Of a stretch of 64,000 nt of DNA, positions 37,293 to 45,299 are shown piece after piece (the stretch's first letter is position 1; every line of letters begins with the position of its first letter). Origin of the DNA: Streptomyces sp. f51 (GTDB lineage Bacteria > Actinomycetota > Actinomycetes > Streptomycetales > Streptomycetaceae); assembly GCF_037940415.1 (NCBI RefSeq), contig NZ_CP149798.1, positions 7,349,001 through 7,413,000 on the forward strand, written 5' to 3'. The notes below the pieces were generated by a model, which worked only from the letters and a program-made list of their open reading frames with translations, searched no databases and had not been told where the DNA came from. Position numbers and translations under genes: made by a program.

Positions 37293-39712
37293 TCCGGTTC
37301 GGCGGCGGGGCACTCGGTCGGGTGGTGCGCTCCGGGGTCGGCAGACGGCGCGTCCAGACGGTCGTGATCGCCGTGGCCACGATGATGGCGGTCGCCTCGG
37401 CCGTGGTCGCCGGTTCCCTCCTGGTCGCCACGAACGCGCCCTTCGACCACGCCTTCGCCCGGCAGCACGGGCCGCATCTCACCGCCGCGTTCGACCCGCA
37501 CCGGGCGAGCGCGGCCCAACTGGCGGGCACCCGAGCCCTGGAGGGGGTCACGGCGAGCGCGGGACCGTTCCCGACCACGACGATCGAACCGGTGGGCACC
37601 GACGGCGGACACCTGCCCGCGCTGACGCTGGTCGGACGGCCCGGTCCGGGCAGGGACGTGGACGCACTGGACCTCAAGTCCGGCCGGTGGGCCCGCGGTC
37701 CGGGCGAGATCGTGCTGTCCGCGTCGTTCTCCGGACCGTTGCTCGACCTCGGATCGACCCTGATGAGTTCCGACGCCGCCGACGCGCGGAAGCTGACCGT
37801 CGTCGGCTTCGCGCTGTCCGCGGGCGACACCGCCGACGTCTGGGCGACCCCCGCACAGGTCAGGTCCCTCGCGACCGGGGACAGCCCCCTCACGAACCAG
37901 ATGCTCTACCGCTTCGGCTCCGCGGCGACGAAGGCGCAGATCACGGCCGACCGGAAGAGGCTCACCTCCGCCCTGCCCTCCGGCGCGCTGGTCGGCACCC
38001 AGTCGTGGCTGGACACCAAACGCGCCACCGAACAGGGGGCCGCGGCGACGATCCCCTTCCTGTTCGCGTTCGGTGTGCTCGGCATCGTCATGTCGGTGAT
38101 CATCGTCGGCAGCGTGATCAGCGGCGCCGTCGGCACAGGTCTGCGCCGGATCGGCATTCTCAAGGCGATCGGATTCACCCCCCGCGAGGTCGTACGGGCC
38201 TATGTGGCCCAGGCGTTGATCCCCGCCGCGGCCGGCATCGCGCTCGGGGTCGTCCTCGGCAACCTGCTGGCCGTGCCGCTGCTGAACGACACCGAGTCCG
38301 TGTACGGGACGGTGTCGCTCTCGGTCGCCTGGTGGGTGGACGTCGTGGTGCCGGCCGGCGCGCTGCTCGTCGTCGCGATCGCGGCCCTGGTCCCCGCACT
38401 GCGGGCCGGGAGGCTGCGGACGGTCGAGGCCATCGCCGTCGGCAGGGCGCCGCGCACCACGCGGGGACAGTGGGTGCACCGGGCCGCGGGACGGCTTCCG
38501 CTGCCCCGCCCGGTGACGTACGGCCTCGCGAGTCCCTTCGCGCACCCCGTCCGCGCGATCGCGATGGTGCTGGCGGTCACCTTCGGGACCGTCGCCGCGA
38601 CGTTCGCGGTCGGGCTGACACAGTCCCTCGACGCGGTGGCGCACGCGCAGGATCCCGAGAACCGCGCCCAGGTCACCGCCGTCACAGGAGGGCCCGACGC
38701 CGGCTCGGGACCGGGCAGGGTGGAGAAGCGGCAGAAGCCGCCGGGGAGCGGCTCCGGGCAGGCGCCGACCGCCTCGGGCCCGAACGGGCAGCGGGCGTCG
38801 GCGGATCCGGCCGCGGTCCGTGCGGCGATCGCGGCGCGGTCCGGCACCGCCTCGTACTACGGCACGACGAGCGGCGACGCCGAGGTGTCCGGGGTCTCCG
38901 GCACCGTCCGCGCCACCCTCTACCAAGGCGACTCCCTCCCCGGCAGCTTCGAGATGATCGCGGGACACTGGACCTCCGGGCGGGGCCAGGTCGTCGTGCC
39001 CACCCGCTTCCTGGAGCGGACCGGCACCCGGATCGGCGACAGCGTGCGGGTGACGTTCCAGAAGGAGACGGTGAACCTGCGGATCGTCGGTGAAGCCTTC
39101 GACACCTCGGACGACGGTCTGCGGCTGCACGCCGATCTCGACAGCTTCGCGAAGGCGGCGCCCCAGGTCTTCCACATCGAGGTCAAGTCGGGTGTCTCTC
39201 CAGCCGATTACGCCCGGAAGCTGAGCGCGGTGATCGAGCCGCTTGGCGGCCACGCCTTCGCCGAATCCGCCCCGCAGGGGGCGAACATGATCGCCCTGCT
39301 GGAGGCGATGGCCGCGCTGCTCACACTCATGCTGGTCTCCGTCGCGGGCCTCGGCGTCCTCAACTCCGTCGTCCTCGACACCCGCGAGCGCGTCCACGAC
39401 CTGGGCGTGTGCAAGGCGCTCGGCATGTCACCGCGGCAGACCGTGAGTCTCGTCCTCGCCTCGGTGGCCGGGATCGGCGTCGTCGGCGGACTGATCGGTG
39501 TACCGGCCGGGTTCGCCCTGCACGCCTACGTGCTGCCGGTCATGGGAAGGGCCGCCGGAACCGGCCTGCCCCCGTCGGTCCTCGACGTGTACGACCCCGC
39601 GCAACTGGTGCTGCTCGGCCTGGCCGGAGTGCTCGTCGCCCTGCTGGGCGCGACGGCCCCGGCGGGATGGGCCGCCAAGGTCCGCACGGCCACGGCGCTG
39701 CGCACCGAGTGA
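37289..39712 (+). CDS. FtsX-like ABC permease
   Basis: 807 aa, ATG overlapping the ATP-binding gene stop. TM1 (about 21-43), a large extracytoplasmic domain (45-250), three TMs in 255-370, TM in about 420-450 followed by a second extracytoplasmic domain (450-650) with a Gly/Ser-rich linker (GGPDAGSGPGRVEKRQKPPGSGSG, about 464-488), and three TMs in 665-800. FtsX motifs RIGILKAIGFTPREVVRAYVAQALIPA and DLGVCKALGMSPRQTVSLVLASVAG flank the last helices of each half. It completes an exporter or mechanotransmission complex with the ATPase; the duplicated FtsX plan is the ten-TM type used in bacitracin and daptomycin resistance in Firmicutes and Actinobacteria. Confidence 0.92.
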   Translation: MIRFGGGALGRVVRSGVGRRRVQTVVIAVATMMAVASAVVAGSLLVATNAPFDHAFARQHGPHLTAAFDPHRASAAQLAGTRALEGVTASAGPFPTTTIEPVGTDGGHLPALTLVGRPGPGRDVDALDLKSGRWARGPGEIVLSASFSGPLLDLGSTLMSSDAADARKLTVVGFALSAGDTADVWATPAQVRSLATGDSPLTNQMLYRFGSAATKAQITADRKRLTSALPSGALVGTQSWLDTKRATEQGAAATIPFLFAFGVLGIVMSVIIVGSVISGAVGTGLRRIGILKAIGFTPREVVRAYVAQALIPAAAGIALGVVLGNLLAVPLLNDTESVYGTVSLSVAWWVDVVVPAGALLVVAIAALVPALRAGRLRTVEAIAVGRAPRTTRGQWVHRAAGRLPLPRPVTYGLASPFAHPVRAIAMVLAVTFGTVAATFAVGLTQSLDAVAHAQDPENRAQVTAVTGGPDAGSGPGRVEKRQKPPGSGSGQAPTASGPNGQRASADPAAVRAAIAARSGTASYYGTTSGDAEVSGVSGTVRATLYQGDSLPGSFEMIAGHWTSGRGQVVVPTRFLERTGTRIGDSVRVTFQKETVNLRIVGEAFDTSDDGLRLHADLDSFAKAAPQVFHIEVKSGVSPADYARKLSAVIEPLGGHAFAESAPQGANMIALLEAMAALLTLMLVSVAGLGVLNSVVLDTRERVHDLGVCKALGMSPRQTVSLVLASVAGIGVVGGLIGVPAGFALHAYVLPVMGRAAGTGLPPSVLDVYDPAQLVLLGLAGVLVALLGATAPAGWAAKVRTATALRTE

Positions 39713-39843
39713 CGGACGAACCGCCGACGCCGTGCCGTACGAGCTGCCGGGACACGGGAGTTCGTACCGCTTCGTGCCGCACGGCGTCGGATCCGGCGGC
39801 CGGACGATCCCGACCCGATCCCGACCTCAGGCCGCCCCACGCC

Positions 39844-40227
39844 TCATTCCTGGTCGGAGCACAGGCAGAAGGGGTGGCCGGCCGGATCGAAGAGCACACG
39901 GACGTTGTCCCGCGGCTGGAAGTCCGCCACGGTGGCGCCCAGGGCGACGGCCTCGGCCACCGCCTCCACCAGATCGCCGACCTGGAAGTCGAGGTGCATC
40001 ATGGGCCGTTGGTCCCCGTCGGCCGGCGGCCAGACCGGAGCCCGGTAGCCGTCGGCCCGCTGGAACACGAGGAACGGCCCCTGCGGGGAAGCGGCGACGA
40101 CGGCCGTTCCCGGCTCCTCGTGCCCGATGTGCCAGCCGAGGAGATCGGCGTAGAACCGCGCCAGGCCGCCCGGGTCCGGTGCCTCGATCGTCGTTCCCCA
40201 CCACATGCCGGATGTCCGTGATCGCAT
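39844..40227 (-). CDS. VOC-family protein
   Basis: 127 aa, ATG 40227. A single glyoxalase-like module: TIEAPDPGGLARFYADLLGWHIG, then MMHLDFQVGDLVEAVAEAVALGA and VRVLFDPAGHPFCLC. Metal-binding positions include H in MMHLDF and a final Cys-rich tail. Small VOC proteins of this kind are often bleomycin-resistance-like or of unknown role. It converges with the FtsX permease gene. Confidence 0.8.
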   Translation of the reverse strand: MRSRTSGMWWGTTIEAPDPGGLARFYADLLGWHIGHEEPGTAVVAASPQGPFLVFQRADGYRAPVWPPADGDQRPMMHLDFQVGDLVEAVAEAVALGATVADFQPRDNVRVLFDPAGHPFCLCSDQE

Positions 40228-40285
40228 GCCGGCATCCTGCACCACGATCCCGGGCCCGTCGCGCACACGCGCGGCGGCGGCCCGG

Positions 40286-41500
40286 TCAGCCGCACGTCAG
40301 CAGACCCGCCTTCTGCTTGGCGGCCAGGACGCGGTGGACGCTCTGGCTCACCTGCGTGCGGAACGCCGCGCTCTGCGTCATCCGGCTCTGAACGGCCTTG
40401 GTCATGGCCGGGATCAGGTTCGGCTCGACCGTCAGGACCACGTCACCACCGGCCGAGATGAACTTGACCGCGCGGTCGCCCGGGGCCACGGCCTTGACCG
40501 CCACCGCGTTGCCGAGGTCGTCCGAGATGACCACACCCTTGAAGCCCATGTTCTTGCGGAGCATGGTCTGGATCACCGTCGGGGAGAACGCGGCGCGGTT
40601 CCTCGCGTCGATCTTGCTGTACGTCGCCGAGGAGATCATGACGAACGGCGCCCCGGCGTTGATACCGGACTTGAACGTACTGATGCTCGGGCTCGAACTC
40701 GTCGTCACGGTGTCCACCACGTTGGCCGTGGTGTCGGTGTTGCCCCGGACGAAGCCGAGCCCCGGGAAGTGCTTGAGCGTGGCCAGCACCCCGGACTGGG
40801 TGGAGCCTTCGAGGAACGCGTTGCTGTGGGGGGCCACCGTCGCCGCGGTGTGACCGAACTCGCGGTTGAACTTGCCGATCGGAGCGTTGGCCGTGCCCAG
40901 GCTCGCGGGCACGACGTCCGCGACGGGCGCGAGGTTCAGGTTGACGCCGGCCGACTTGAGCTCCTTGGCCCACACGGCGGCTTCACCGCGCAACTTCGTC
41001 GTCGTCCACGTCCCTTGCGTCAGCGCGCTCGGAATGGTCGAGAAACCGGGCCCCGTCAGCACCTGGACCTGGCCGCCCTCCTGGTCCGTCGAGACCAGGA
41101 GCCCCACGCGATGACCGGCCACGCTGTCGGCCTTCGCCTGAAGACCGTCGACCAGGCTCTTGGTCGCCGTCGTCCCGGCCTTGCTGCGCCCGGCGAGGAA
41201 CACCGAGCCGACGTGGTACTGGCGCATGAGAGCGATCCGGTTGCTGTCAGGAGAGGACGGCGTGACCGATCCCATGAAGAGCTGACCGACCCGCTGCGCC
41301 GTCGTCATCGCCGAATACGTCTGATCGGCGCAGGTGGACGCCGCGAGCTTCGAGGACGACGCGGACGTGTCGATCGTCGCGGCCTGCGAGATCTGCACGC
41401 CCCCGATTCCAGCCGCCGCGAGTGACACGACGACCGACGACGCGATCCAGACACGTCGGTTGACGCCGGAACGACGGGTGGGCGACTGGTGCGATGCCAT
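40286..41500 (-). CDS. Secreted GH3 beta-N-acetylhexosaminidase-like protein
   Basis: 404 aa. Residues 1-40 hold an RR motif and hydrophobic segment (RRVWIASSVVVSLAAAGIGGVQ), so it is exported, perhaps by Tat. A GH3 N-terminal domain follows: GQLFMGSVTP, STDQEGGQVQVL, NLNLAPVADVV, TLKHFPGLGFV (KHFPG) and VISDDLGN (D nucleophile candidate near the end). This is the NagZ-type single-domain plan, acting on beta-linked N-acetylglucosamine in cell-wall or chitin fragments. The KHFPGxG-x-x-x-D/H dyad region reads KHFPGLGFVRGNTD, so the His of the usual catalytic HxD pair is replaced by N and its activity is uncertain. Confidence 0.88.
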   Translation of the reverse strand: MASHQSPTRRSGVNRRVWIASSVVVSLAAAGIGGVQISQAATIDTSASSSKLAASTCADQTYSAMTTAQRVGQLFMGSVTPSSPDSNRIALMRQYHVGSVFLAGRSKAGTTATKSLVDGLQAKADSVAGHRVGLLVSTDQEGGQVQVLTGPGFSTIPSALTQGTWTTTKLRGEAAVWAKELKSAGVNLNLAPVADVVPASLGTANAPIGKFNREFGHTAATVAPHSNAFLEGSTQSGVLATLKHFPGLGFVRGNTDTTANVVDTVTTSSSPSISTFKSGINAGAPFVMISSATYSKIDARNRAAFSPTVIQTMLRKNMGFKGVVISDDLGNAVAVKAVAPGDRAVKFISAGGDVVLTVEPNLIPAMTKAVQSRMTQSAAFRTQVSQSVHRVLAAKQKAGLLTCG

Positions 41501-41701
41501 GAAGGTACTCCGGGGATGCCTGCTGCGGGCCGCTTGTATCTTGAGCGGATAGTCAGTTGCCGAATCCAGCGTACCTCCGCACAGATCGGCTGACTCCGGG
41601 CGTGCGAGGACGCCCCCGACGTCGTATCGTGCCCGTCGCGGAAAGGGACGCGAGCGCCCGGCGCGGCGAGAGTACGCGGTGGGAGGAACGGGGCGTCGGG
41701 G

Positions 41702-42070
41702 TCACCGGCCGGCCTCTCTGACCTGCTGACAGCGGGAACAGTAGCGGGCCTGCGGCACGATTCTCAGCCGCTCGCGGGCGATGGGCCCGCGGCACAAGTG
41801 ACAGCTTCCGTAGCGGCACTCGGCCATGCGCACGAGCGCGGCTTCGACGTCGGCCAGCACCATACGGGCGGAAGCGGCGAGCTTGACGCGGACCTCGACC
41901 TGGGAAGCGGCCTCACCGTCGAGGAACGGGTCCGCGGCCGCGGCGGCGGCCGAGAGCTGCTGGAGCTGCTCCTGCCGGAACTGGCGCTGTTCGCACAGGT
42001 TCTCGCGCAGCGCGGCGAAGTCCTCGACCGACAGACTCGTGTCGATGTCGTCCATGATCTGGCGGTTCAC
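41702..42070 (-). CDS. TraR/DksA-type C4 zinc-finger protein
   Basis: 122 aa from GTG 42070 (preceded by GGGGGTGA; ATG 42055 possible). N-terminal coiled helices (SLSVEDFAALRENLCEQRQFRQEQLQQLSAAAAAA) and C-terminal CHLC-x17-CSRC zinc finger. DksA/TraR proteins insert a coiled coil into the RNA polymerase secondary channel; here the coil is short, so influence on polymerase is possible but not shown. It lies 50 nt after a second DksA-like gene on the same strand, a pair known from several Streptomyces near a kinase/regulator/SecDF block. Confidence 0.85.
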   Translation of the reverse strand: MNRQIMDDIDTSLSVEDFAALRENLCEQRQFRQEQLQQLSAAAAAADPFLDGEAASQVEVRVKLAASARMVLADVEAALVRMAECRYGSCHLCRGPIARERLRIVPQARYCSRCQQVREAGR

Positions 42071-42120
42071 CAAGTCACCCCCTGGGCAAGGCGGGAGAGG
42101 GAAGAGCGGACGGATTCCCG

Positions 42121-42447
42121 TCAGACGGAGTCGCGCTGACAGGGGACGCAGAACGGCGTGTGCGGCAGGATCTCCAGGCGCTCGACCGGAATCGGCTTGG
42201 CGCAGGTCCGGCAGAGGCCGTAGCTGCCGTCCCGGACACGGGCGAAGGCGGCCTCCACCTCCTTGAGGACGCGCCGGACGGTGTCCCGCTGCGCGGACAT
42301 CACCTGGTCCTCGGTCTCGGGCCCGGACTCGCCGATCGCCCGCAGCTGGGTGAGACGGGACGCCTTCTCGTGTTCGAGACGCTGGAGTGCCTCGTGCGCC
42401 GTCAGCCGTTCGTGACGGGTCTCGGTCCGGGACGTATCGAGCGACAT
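42121..42447 (-). CDS. TraR/DksA-type C4 zinc-finger protein
   Basis: 108 aa, ATG 42447 with AAGGA upstream. N-terminal coil (TAHEALQRLEHEKASRLTQLRAIGE), acidic linker with SGPETEDQ, then CRTC-x17-CVPC zinc finger. As in other DksA-like proteins, the acidic tip of the coil could contact the polymerase active-site region; D/E residues are present around 45-50. First gene of the pair with 41702-42070, and divergent from the kinase gene at 42790. Confidence 0.85.
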   Translation of the reverse strand: MSLDTSRTETRHERLTAHEALQRLEHEKASRLTQLRAIGESGPETEDQVMSAQRDTVRRVLKEVEAAFARVRDGSYGLCRTCAKPIPVERLEILPHTPFCVPCQRDSV

Positions 42448-42789
42448 GGCCGTTCCTTCTTCGAGCAGGCGGTGGACCGCGCCGGGGGAGAGCGGTCGGG
42501 GGTGATGGCAGGGGGGAGCCGCGGGGGCCGGTTGATGCCTCCACCCTGACCGCGCCGCGCCGTAAAGCCCATCGGGCGCGATACCCATACGCGGCTCGGT
42601 CCCGGGCCCATCACGGCGTGGACGGGCCGGGCGCGGGAAATGGGTACGGGCACCCATCGACGCGGCGACCGCGAACGGGCAGCCTGGGCGGAAGACCGGT
42701 CAGGACCAGTGGCCGCAGCTCACGCGAGAGGTGCACGGTGACCGACAGTAGAAGGAAAGCCGTGTCACCTAGCGAGAGGCGTCATCCCG
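42448..42789. other. Divergent intergenic region, DksA pair/kinase
   Basis: About 340 bp without a gene. Contains the dyad ATGGGT-acgggc-ACCCAT at 42640-42657 and a related ATACCCATAC near 42581. These could be binding sites for the response regulator encoded at 43740. Promoter hexamers are not clear. Confidence 0.45.
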
Positions 42790-43743
42790 GTGTCCCTGTT
42801 CTGGCGGATCTACGCGCTCAACGCGATCGTGCTGGGAGGCGCCACCGCGCTGCTCCTGTGGGCGCCCGTGACCGTCTCCGTGCCGGTGGTGCTGACCGAG
42901 GCCGTCATCCTCGTGGCCGGCCTGGCCGTCATGCTGGTGGCCAACGCGGCCCTGCTGCGGATCGGCCTGACCCCGCTCGGCCGGCTCACCCGGATGATGA
43001 CCACCGTCGATCTGCTGCACCCGGGCCAGCGGCTGCCGGTGCGGGGCCGCGGTGAGATCGCCGAACTGATCCGCACCTTCAACGCCATGCTCGAACGCCT
43101 CGAACACGAACGGGCCACCAGCAGCGCCCGCGCCCTGTTCGCGCAGGAGACGGAGCGGCGCCGTATCGCCCAGGAACTGCACGACGAGGTCGGCCAGAGC
43201 CTGACCGCGATCCTGCTGGCGCTCGAACGCGCCGCGGGGGAGGCGGACGAGCCCCTGCGCGGTGAACTCCGGCAGGTACAGGAGATCACCCGGGGGAGTC
43301 TGGACGAGGTGAGCCGACTGGCCAGGCGACTGCGGCCCGGCGCCCTGGAGGACCTTGGCCTGATCAGCGCCCTGACCTCGCTGACCAGCGAGTTCGCCAC
43401 CCACGTCGGACTGCGCGTGGTGCGCCGCTTCGACACCGGCCTGCCCGCGTTCGACCGGCAGACGGAACTCGTGCTGTACCGCGTCGCCCAGGAGGCCCTG
43501 ACCAACGCCGCCCGGCACGCCGAGGCGGAGCAGGTCGAGGTGAGCCTGCGCCGCACCGGCGACGCGGTGGTGCTGGCCGTCGTGGACGACGGCCGCGGAA
43601 CCGGCGTCGCCCGCGAGGGCGCGGGGATCCGCGGCATGCGCGAGCGGGCCCTGCTCATCGGCGCCACGCTGGATGTCACCTCCGAGCCCCGGGCCGGTAC
43701 GCAGGTCCGGCTGACCGTGCCCCTTCTCAGGAAGCAGCCATGA
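42790..43743 (+). CDS. HisKA_3 sensor kinase with HAMP domain
   Basis: 317 aa from GTG 42790. TM1 (about 8-26) and TM2 (about 31-55) enclose almost no loop, followed by a HAMP domain (LTPLGRLTRMMTTVDLLHPGQRLPVRGRGEIAELIRTFNAML, 60-100), H-box RIAQELHDEVGQSLTAI with H131, N-box NAARHAEAEQ and G-box GIRGMRERA. Membrane-based sensing, perhaps of the lipid or redox state, is possible. It overlaps the response-regulator ATG by 4 nt. Confidence 0.9.
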   Translation: MSLFWRIYALNAIVLGGATALLLWAPVTVSVPVVLTEAVILVAGLAVMLVANAALLRIGLTPLGRLTRMMTTVDLLHPGQRLPVRGRGEIAELIRTFNAMLERLEHERATSSARALFAQETERRRIAQELHDEVGQSLTAILLALERAAGEADEPLRGELRQVQEITRGSLDEVSRLARRLRPGALEDLGLISALTSLTSEFATHVGLRVVRRFDTGLPAFDRQTELVLYRVAQEALTNAARHAEAEQVEVSLRRTGDAVVLAVVDDGRGTGVAREGAGIRGMRERALLIGATLDVTSEPRAGTQVRLTVPLLRKQP

Positions 43744-44405
43744 CCACGCCCCACACCTCCAAGATCCGTATCCTTCTCGCCGACGACCACGCGCTGGTAC
43801 GTCGGGGGGTGCGGCTCATCCTCGAACGGGAGCCGGACCTGGAGGTCGTCGCCGAGGCGGGGGACGGGGCGGAGGCCATCGAGCTGGCCCGCACCCACGA
43901 GGTCGACCTGGCGGTCATGGACATCGCCATGCCCCGGCTGACCGGCCTGCAAGCCACCCGGGAACTCCTCGCGGTCAAGCCCGGGGTACGGGTGCTGATG
44001 CTGACCATGCACGACAACGAGCAGTACTTCTTCCAGGCGCTGAAAGCCGGTGCCGGGGGATACGTGCTGAAGTCCGTGGCGGACCGTGACCTGGTGGCGG
44101 CGTGCCGGGCCGCCATGCGCGACGAGCCCTTCCTGTACCCGGGTGCCGTCACGGCGCTCATCCGCAACTACCTCGACCGGGTCCGCCACGGCGAGGAGCT
44201 GCCCGAGCGGGTCCTGACCGCGCGCGAGGAGGAGGTCCTCAAGCTCGTCGCCGAGGGCCACTCCTCCAAGGAGATCGCGGAGATGCTCTTCATCAGCATC
44301 AAGACCGTCCACCGGCACCGGGAGAACCTGCTGCACAAGCTCGGTCTGCGCGACCGGCTGGAACTCACCCGCTACGCGATCCGCGCCGGCCTCATCGAAG
44401 CCTGA
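43740..44405 (+). CDS. NarL/LuxR-type response regulator
   Basis: 221 aa. Receiver with LLADDHALVRRG and D61 (AVMDIAMP), GYVLKSVADRDLV, and HTH LTAREEEVLKLVAEGHSSKEIAEMLFISIKTVHRHRENLLHKLGLRDRLELTRYAIRAGLIEA (about 158-221). Coupled to the kinase (ATGA overlap). Downstream, 83 nt away, is the 10-residue-repeat protein and then SecDF, which may be under its control. Divergent DksA-like genes are another possible target. Confidence 0.93.
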   Translation: MTTPHTSKIRILLADDHALVRRGVRLILEREPDLEVVAEAGDGAEAIELARTHEVDLAVMDIAMPRLTGLQATRELLAVKPGVRVLMLTMHDNEQYFFQALKAGAGGYVLKSVADRDLVAACRAAMRDEPFLYPGAVTALIRNYLDRVRHGEELPERVLTAREEEVLKLVAEGHSSKEIAEMLFISIKTVHRHRENLLHKLGLRDRLELTRYAIRAGLIEA

Positions 44406-44488
44406 ACCGCTCGACCGCCCCCGGGCCCGCCACGGCCGGGGTTCGCCCAAGGCCGGACATACAGGCCGGACAGACAGGAGGACGGGGG

Positions 44489-45223
44489 ATGCGGACGGGG
44501 GGAGGCGGGGCGGTCCGGCGCGCGTACGGTGTTCCGGGCACGCGTCGCCCAGGCCCGGCGTCGCTGCCGGCGGTCCTGCTCGCGGTCCTCGTCGGCCTCG
44601 TCACCTGTGGCGCGCTGCTGGGCTCGTCCGTCCTCGGCGGTGAGTCCCTGCGCGTTCCGGGCGGCCCCGTGCTGGCCGCCGGGGCCGAGCCCGCACACGG
44701 TCCCGGGTGTTCCGGCGAGCCTCATGCGGAGAGCGCCGACCACGGCGAGCCTTATGCGGAAGGCGCTGAACCCGGCGAGCTTCATGGGGAAAGCGCCGAC
44801 CCGGGCGAGCTTCATAGGGAAGGCGTCGAACCTGGCGAGCCCCAGGCGGACAACGCTGGCCAGGGCGGGCCTCGCGAGGACGTCGCTGACCCGGGCGAGC
44901 CCCATGCGCACAACGCCGACCCGGGCGAACTTCATGCGGAAAGCGCCGAACCCGGCGGGCCCCATGCGGACAACACCGGCCAGGGCGGGCCCCATGCGCA
45001 CAACGCCGACCCGGCTCTCTCCGCCGCCGCCGTTCGCGCCCTTCGGGATACCTTCGGCGAGCGGCACGCTCCGCCGGTCTCCGCCCCGGGCGCGTCACAC
45101 GGCACAGCGCTCGACCCGCTCAGGCCCGGGCGGAGCCTCGTCCCGGCGGCAGGCCCTGCCGCATCGGAGCGACCGGTGCGCCGTCATGGGGTCAGGGCAC
45201 CCCCGTCGCCCTCCGGCACCTGA
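44489..45223 (+). CDS. Membrane-anchored protein with ten 10-residue repeats
   Basis: 244 aa, ATG 44489 after AGGAGG. A basic N-terminus, one TM segment at about 27-50 (LPAVLLAVLVGLVTCGALLG), then ten tandem decapeptides (residues 76-175) with consensus G-[EG]-[PL]-H-A-[ED]-[SN]-A-[DE]-P, and a Pro/Ala-rich tail. The repeats are highly acidic with periodic His, so metal binding or an extended wall-spanning stalk is conceivable. No family recognised. It lies between the kinase/regulator pair and SecDF. The frame is supported by its strong ribosome-binding site; other frames here are also open because of the repeat. Confidence 0.6.
   Translation: MRTGGGGAVRRAYGVPGTRRPGPASLPAVLLAVLVGLVTCGALLGSSVLGGESLRVPGGPVLAAGAEPAHGPGCSGEPHAESADHGEPYAEGAEPGELHGESADPGELHREGVEPGEPQADNAGQGGPREDVADPGEPHAHNADPGELHAESAEPGGPHADNTGQGGPHAHNADPALSAAAVRALRDTFGERHAPPVSAPGASHGTALDPLRPGRSLVPAAGPAASERPVRRHGVRAPPSPSGT
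44714..45013 (+). repeat. 30-bp tandem repeat, ten units
   Basis: Coding minisatellite: ten 30-bp units (consensus GGCGAGCCTCATGCGGAAAG plus CGCCGACCCG) in frame with the membrane-anchored protein. Copies differ by several bases, so the array is not very recent, though the unit length keeps frame and could change between strains. Confidence 0.75.
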
Positions 45224-45251
45224 ACCCGTTCGTTCCCCCTTCTCTCCTTAT

Positions 45252-45281
45252 CGACCTCGGCCGTCGTCCTGGCCGAGGTCG
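45252..45281 (+). terminator. Hairpin between repeat-protein gene and secDF
   Basis: CGACCTCGGCC (45252-45262) pairs with GGCCGAGGTCG (45271-45281), perfect 11-bp stem and 8-nt loop. It is 29 nt after the repeat-protein stop and 18 nt before the SecDF start, so it may terminate one transcript or attenuate the next. Confidence 0.65.
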
Positions 45282-45299
45282 GCCCGCCGGAGGCCCGCT

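Noticed and set aside
44714..45013. CRISPR-like periodic repeat
   Set aside because: The 30-bp units are contiguous without spacers and encode in-frame peptide repeats; no cas genes.
44529..45299. N-terminal extension of SecDF through the repeat region
   Set aside because: Composition is artefactual from repeat and GC bias; GTG 45300 has a good ribosome-binding site and gives a normal SecD start.
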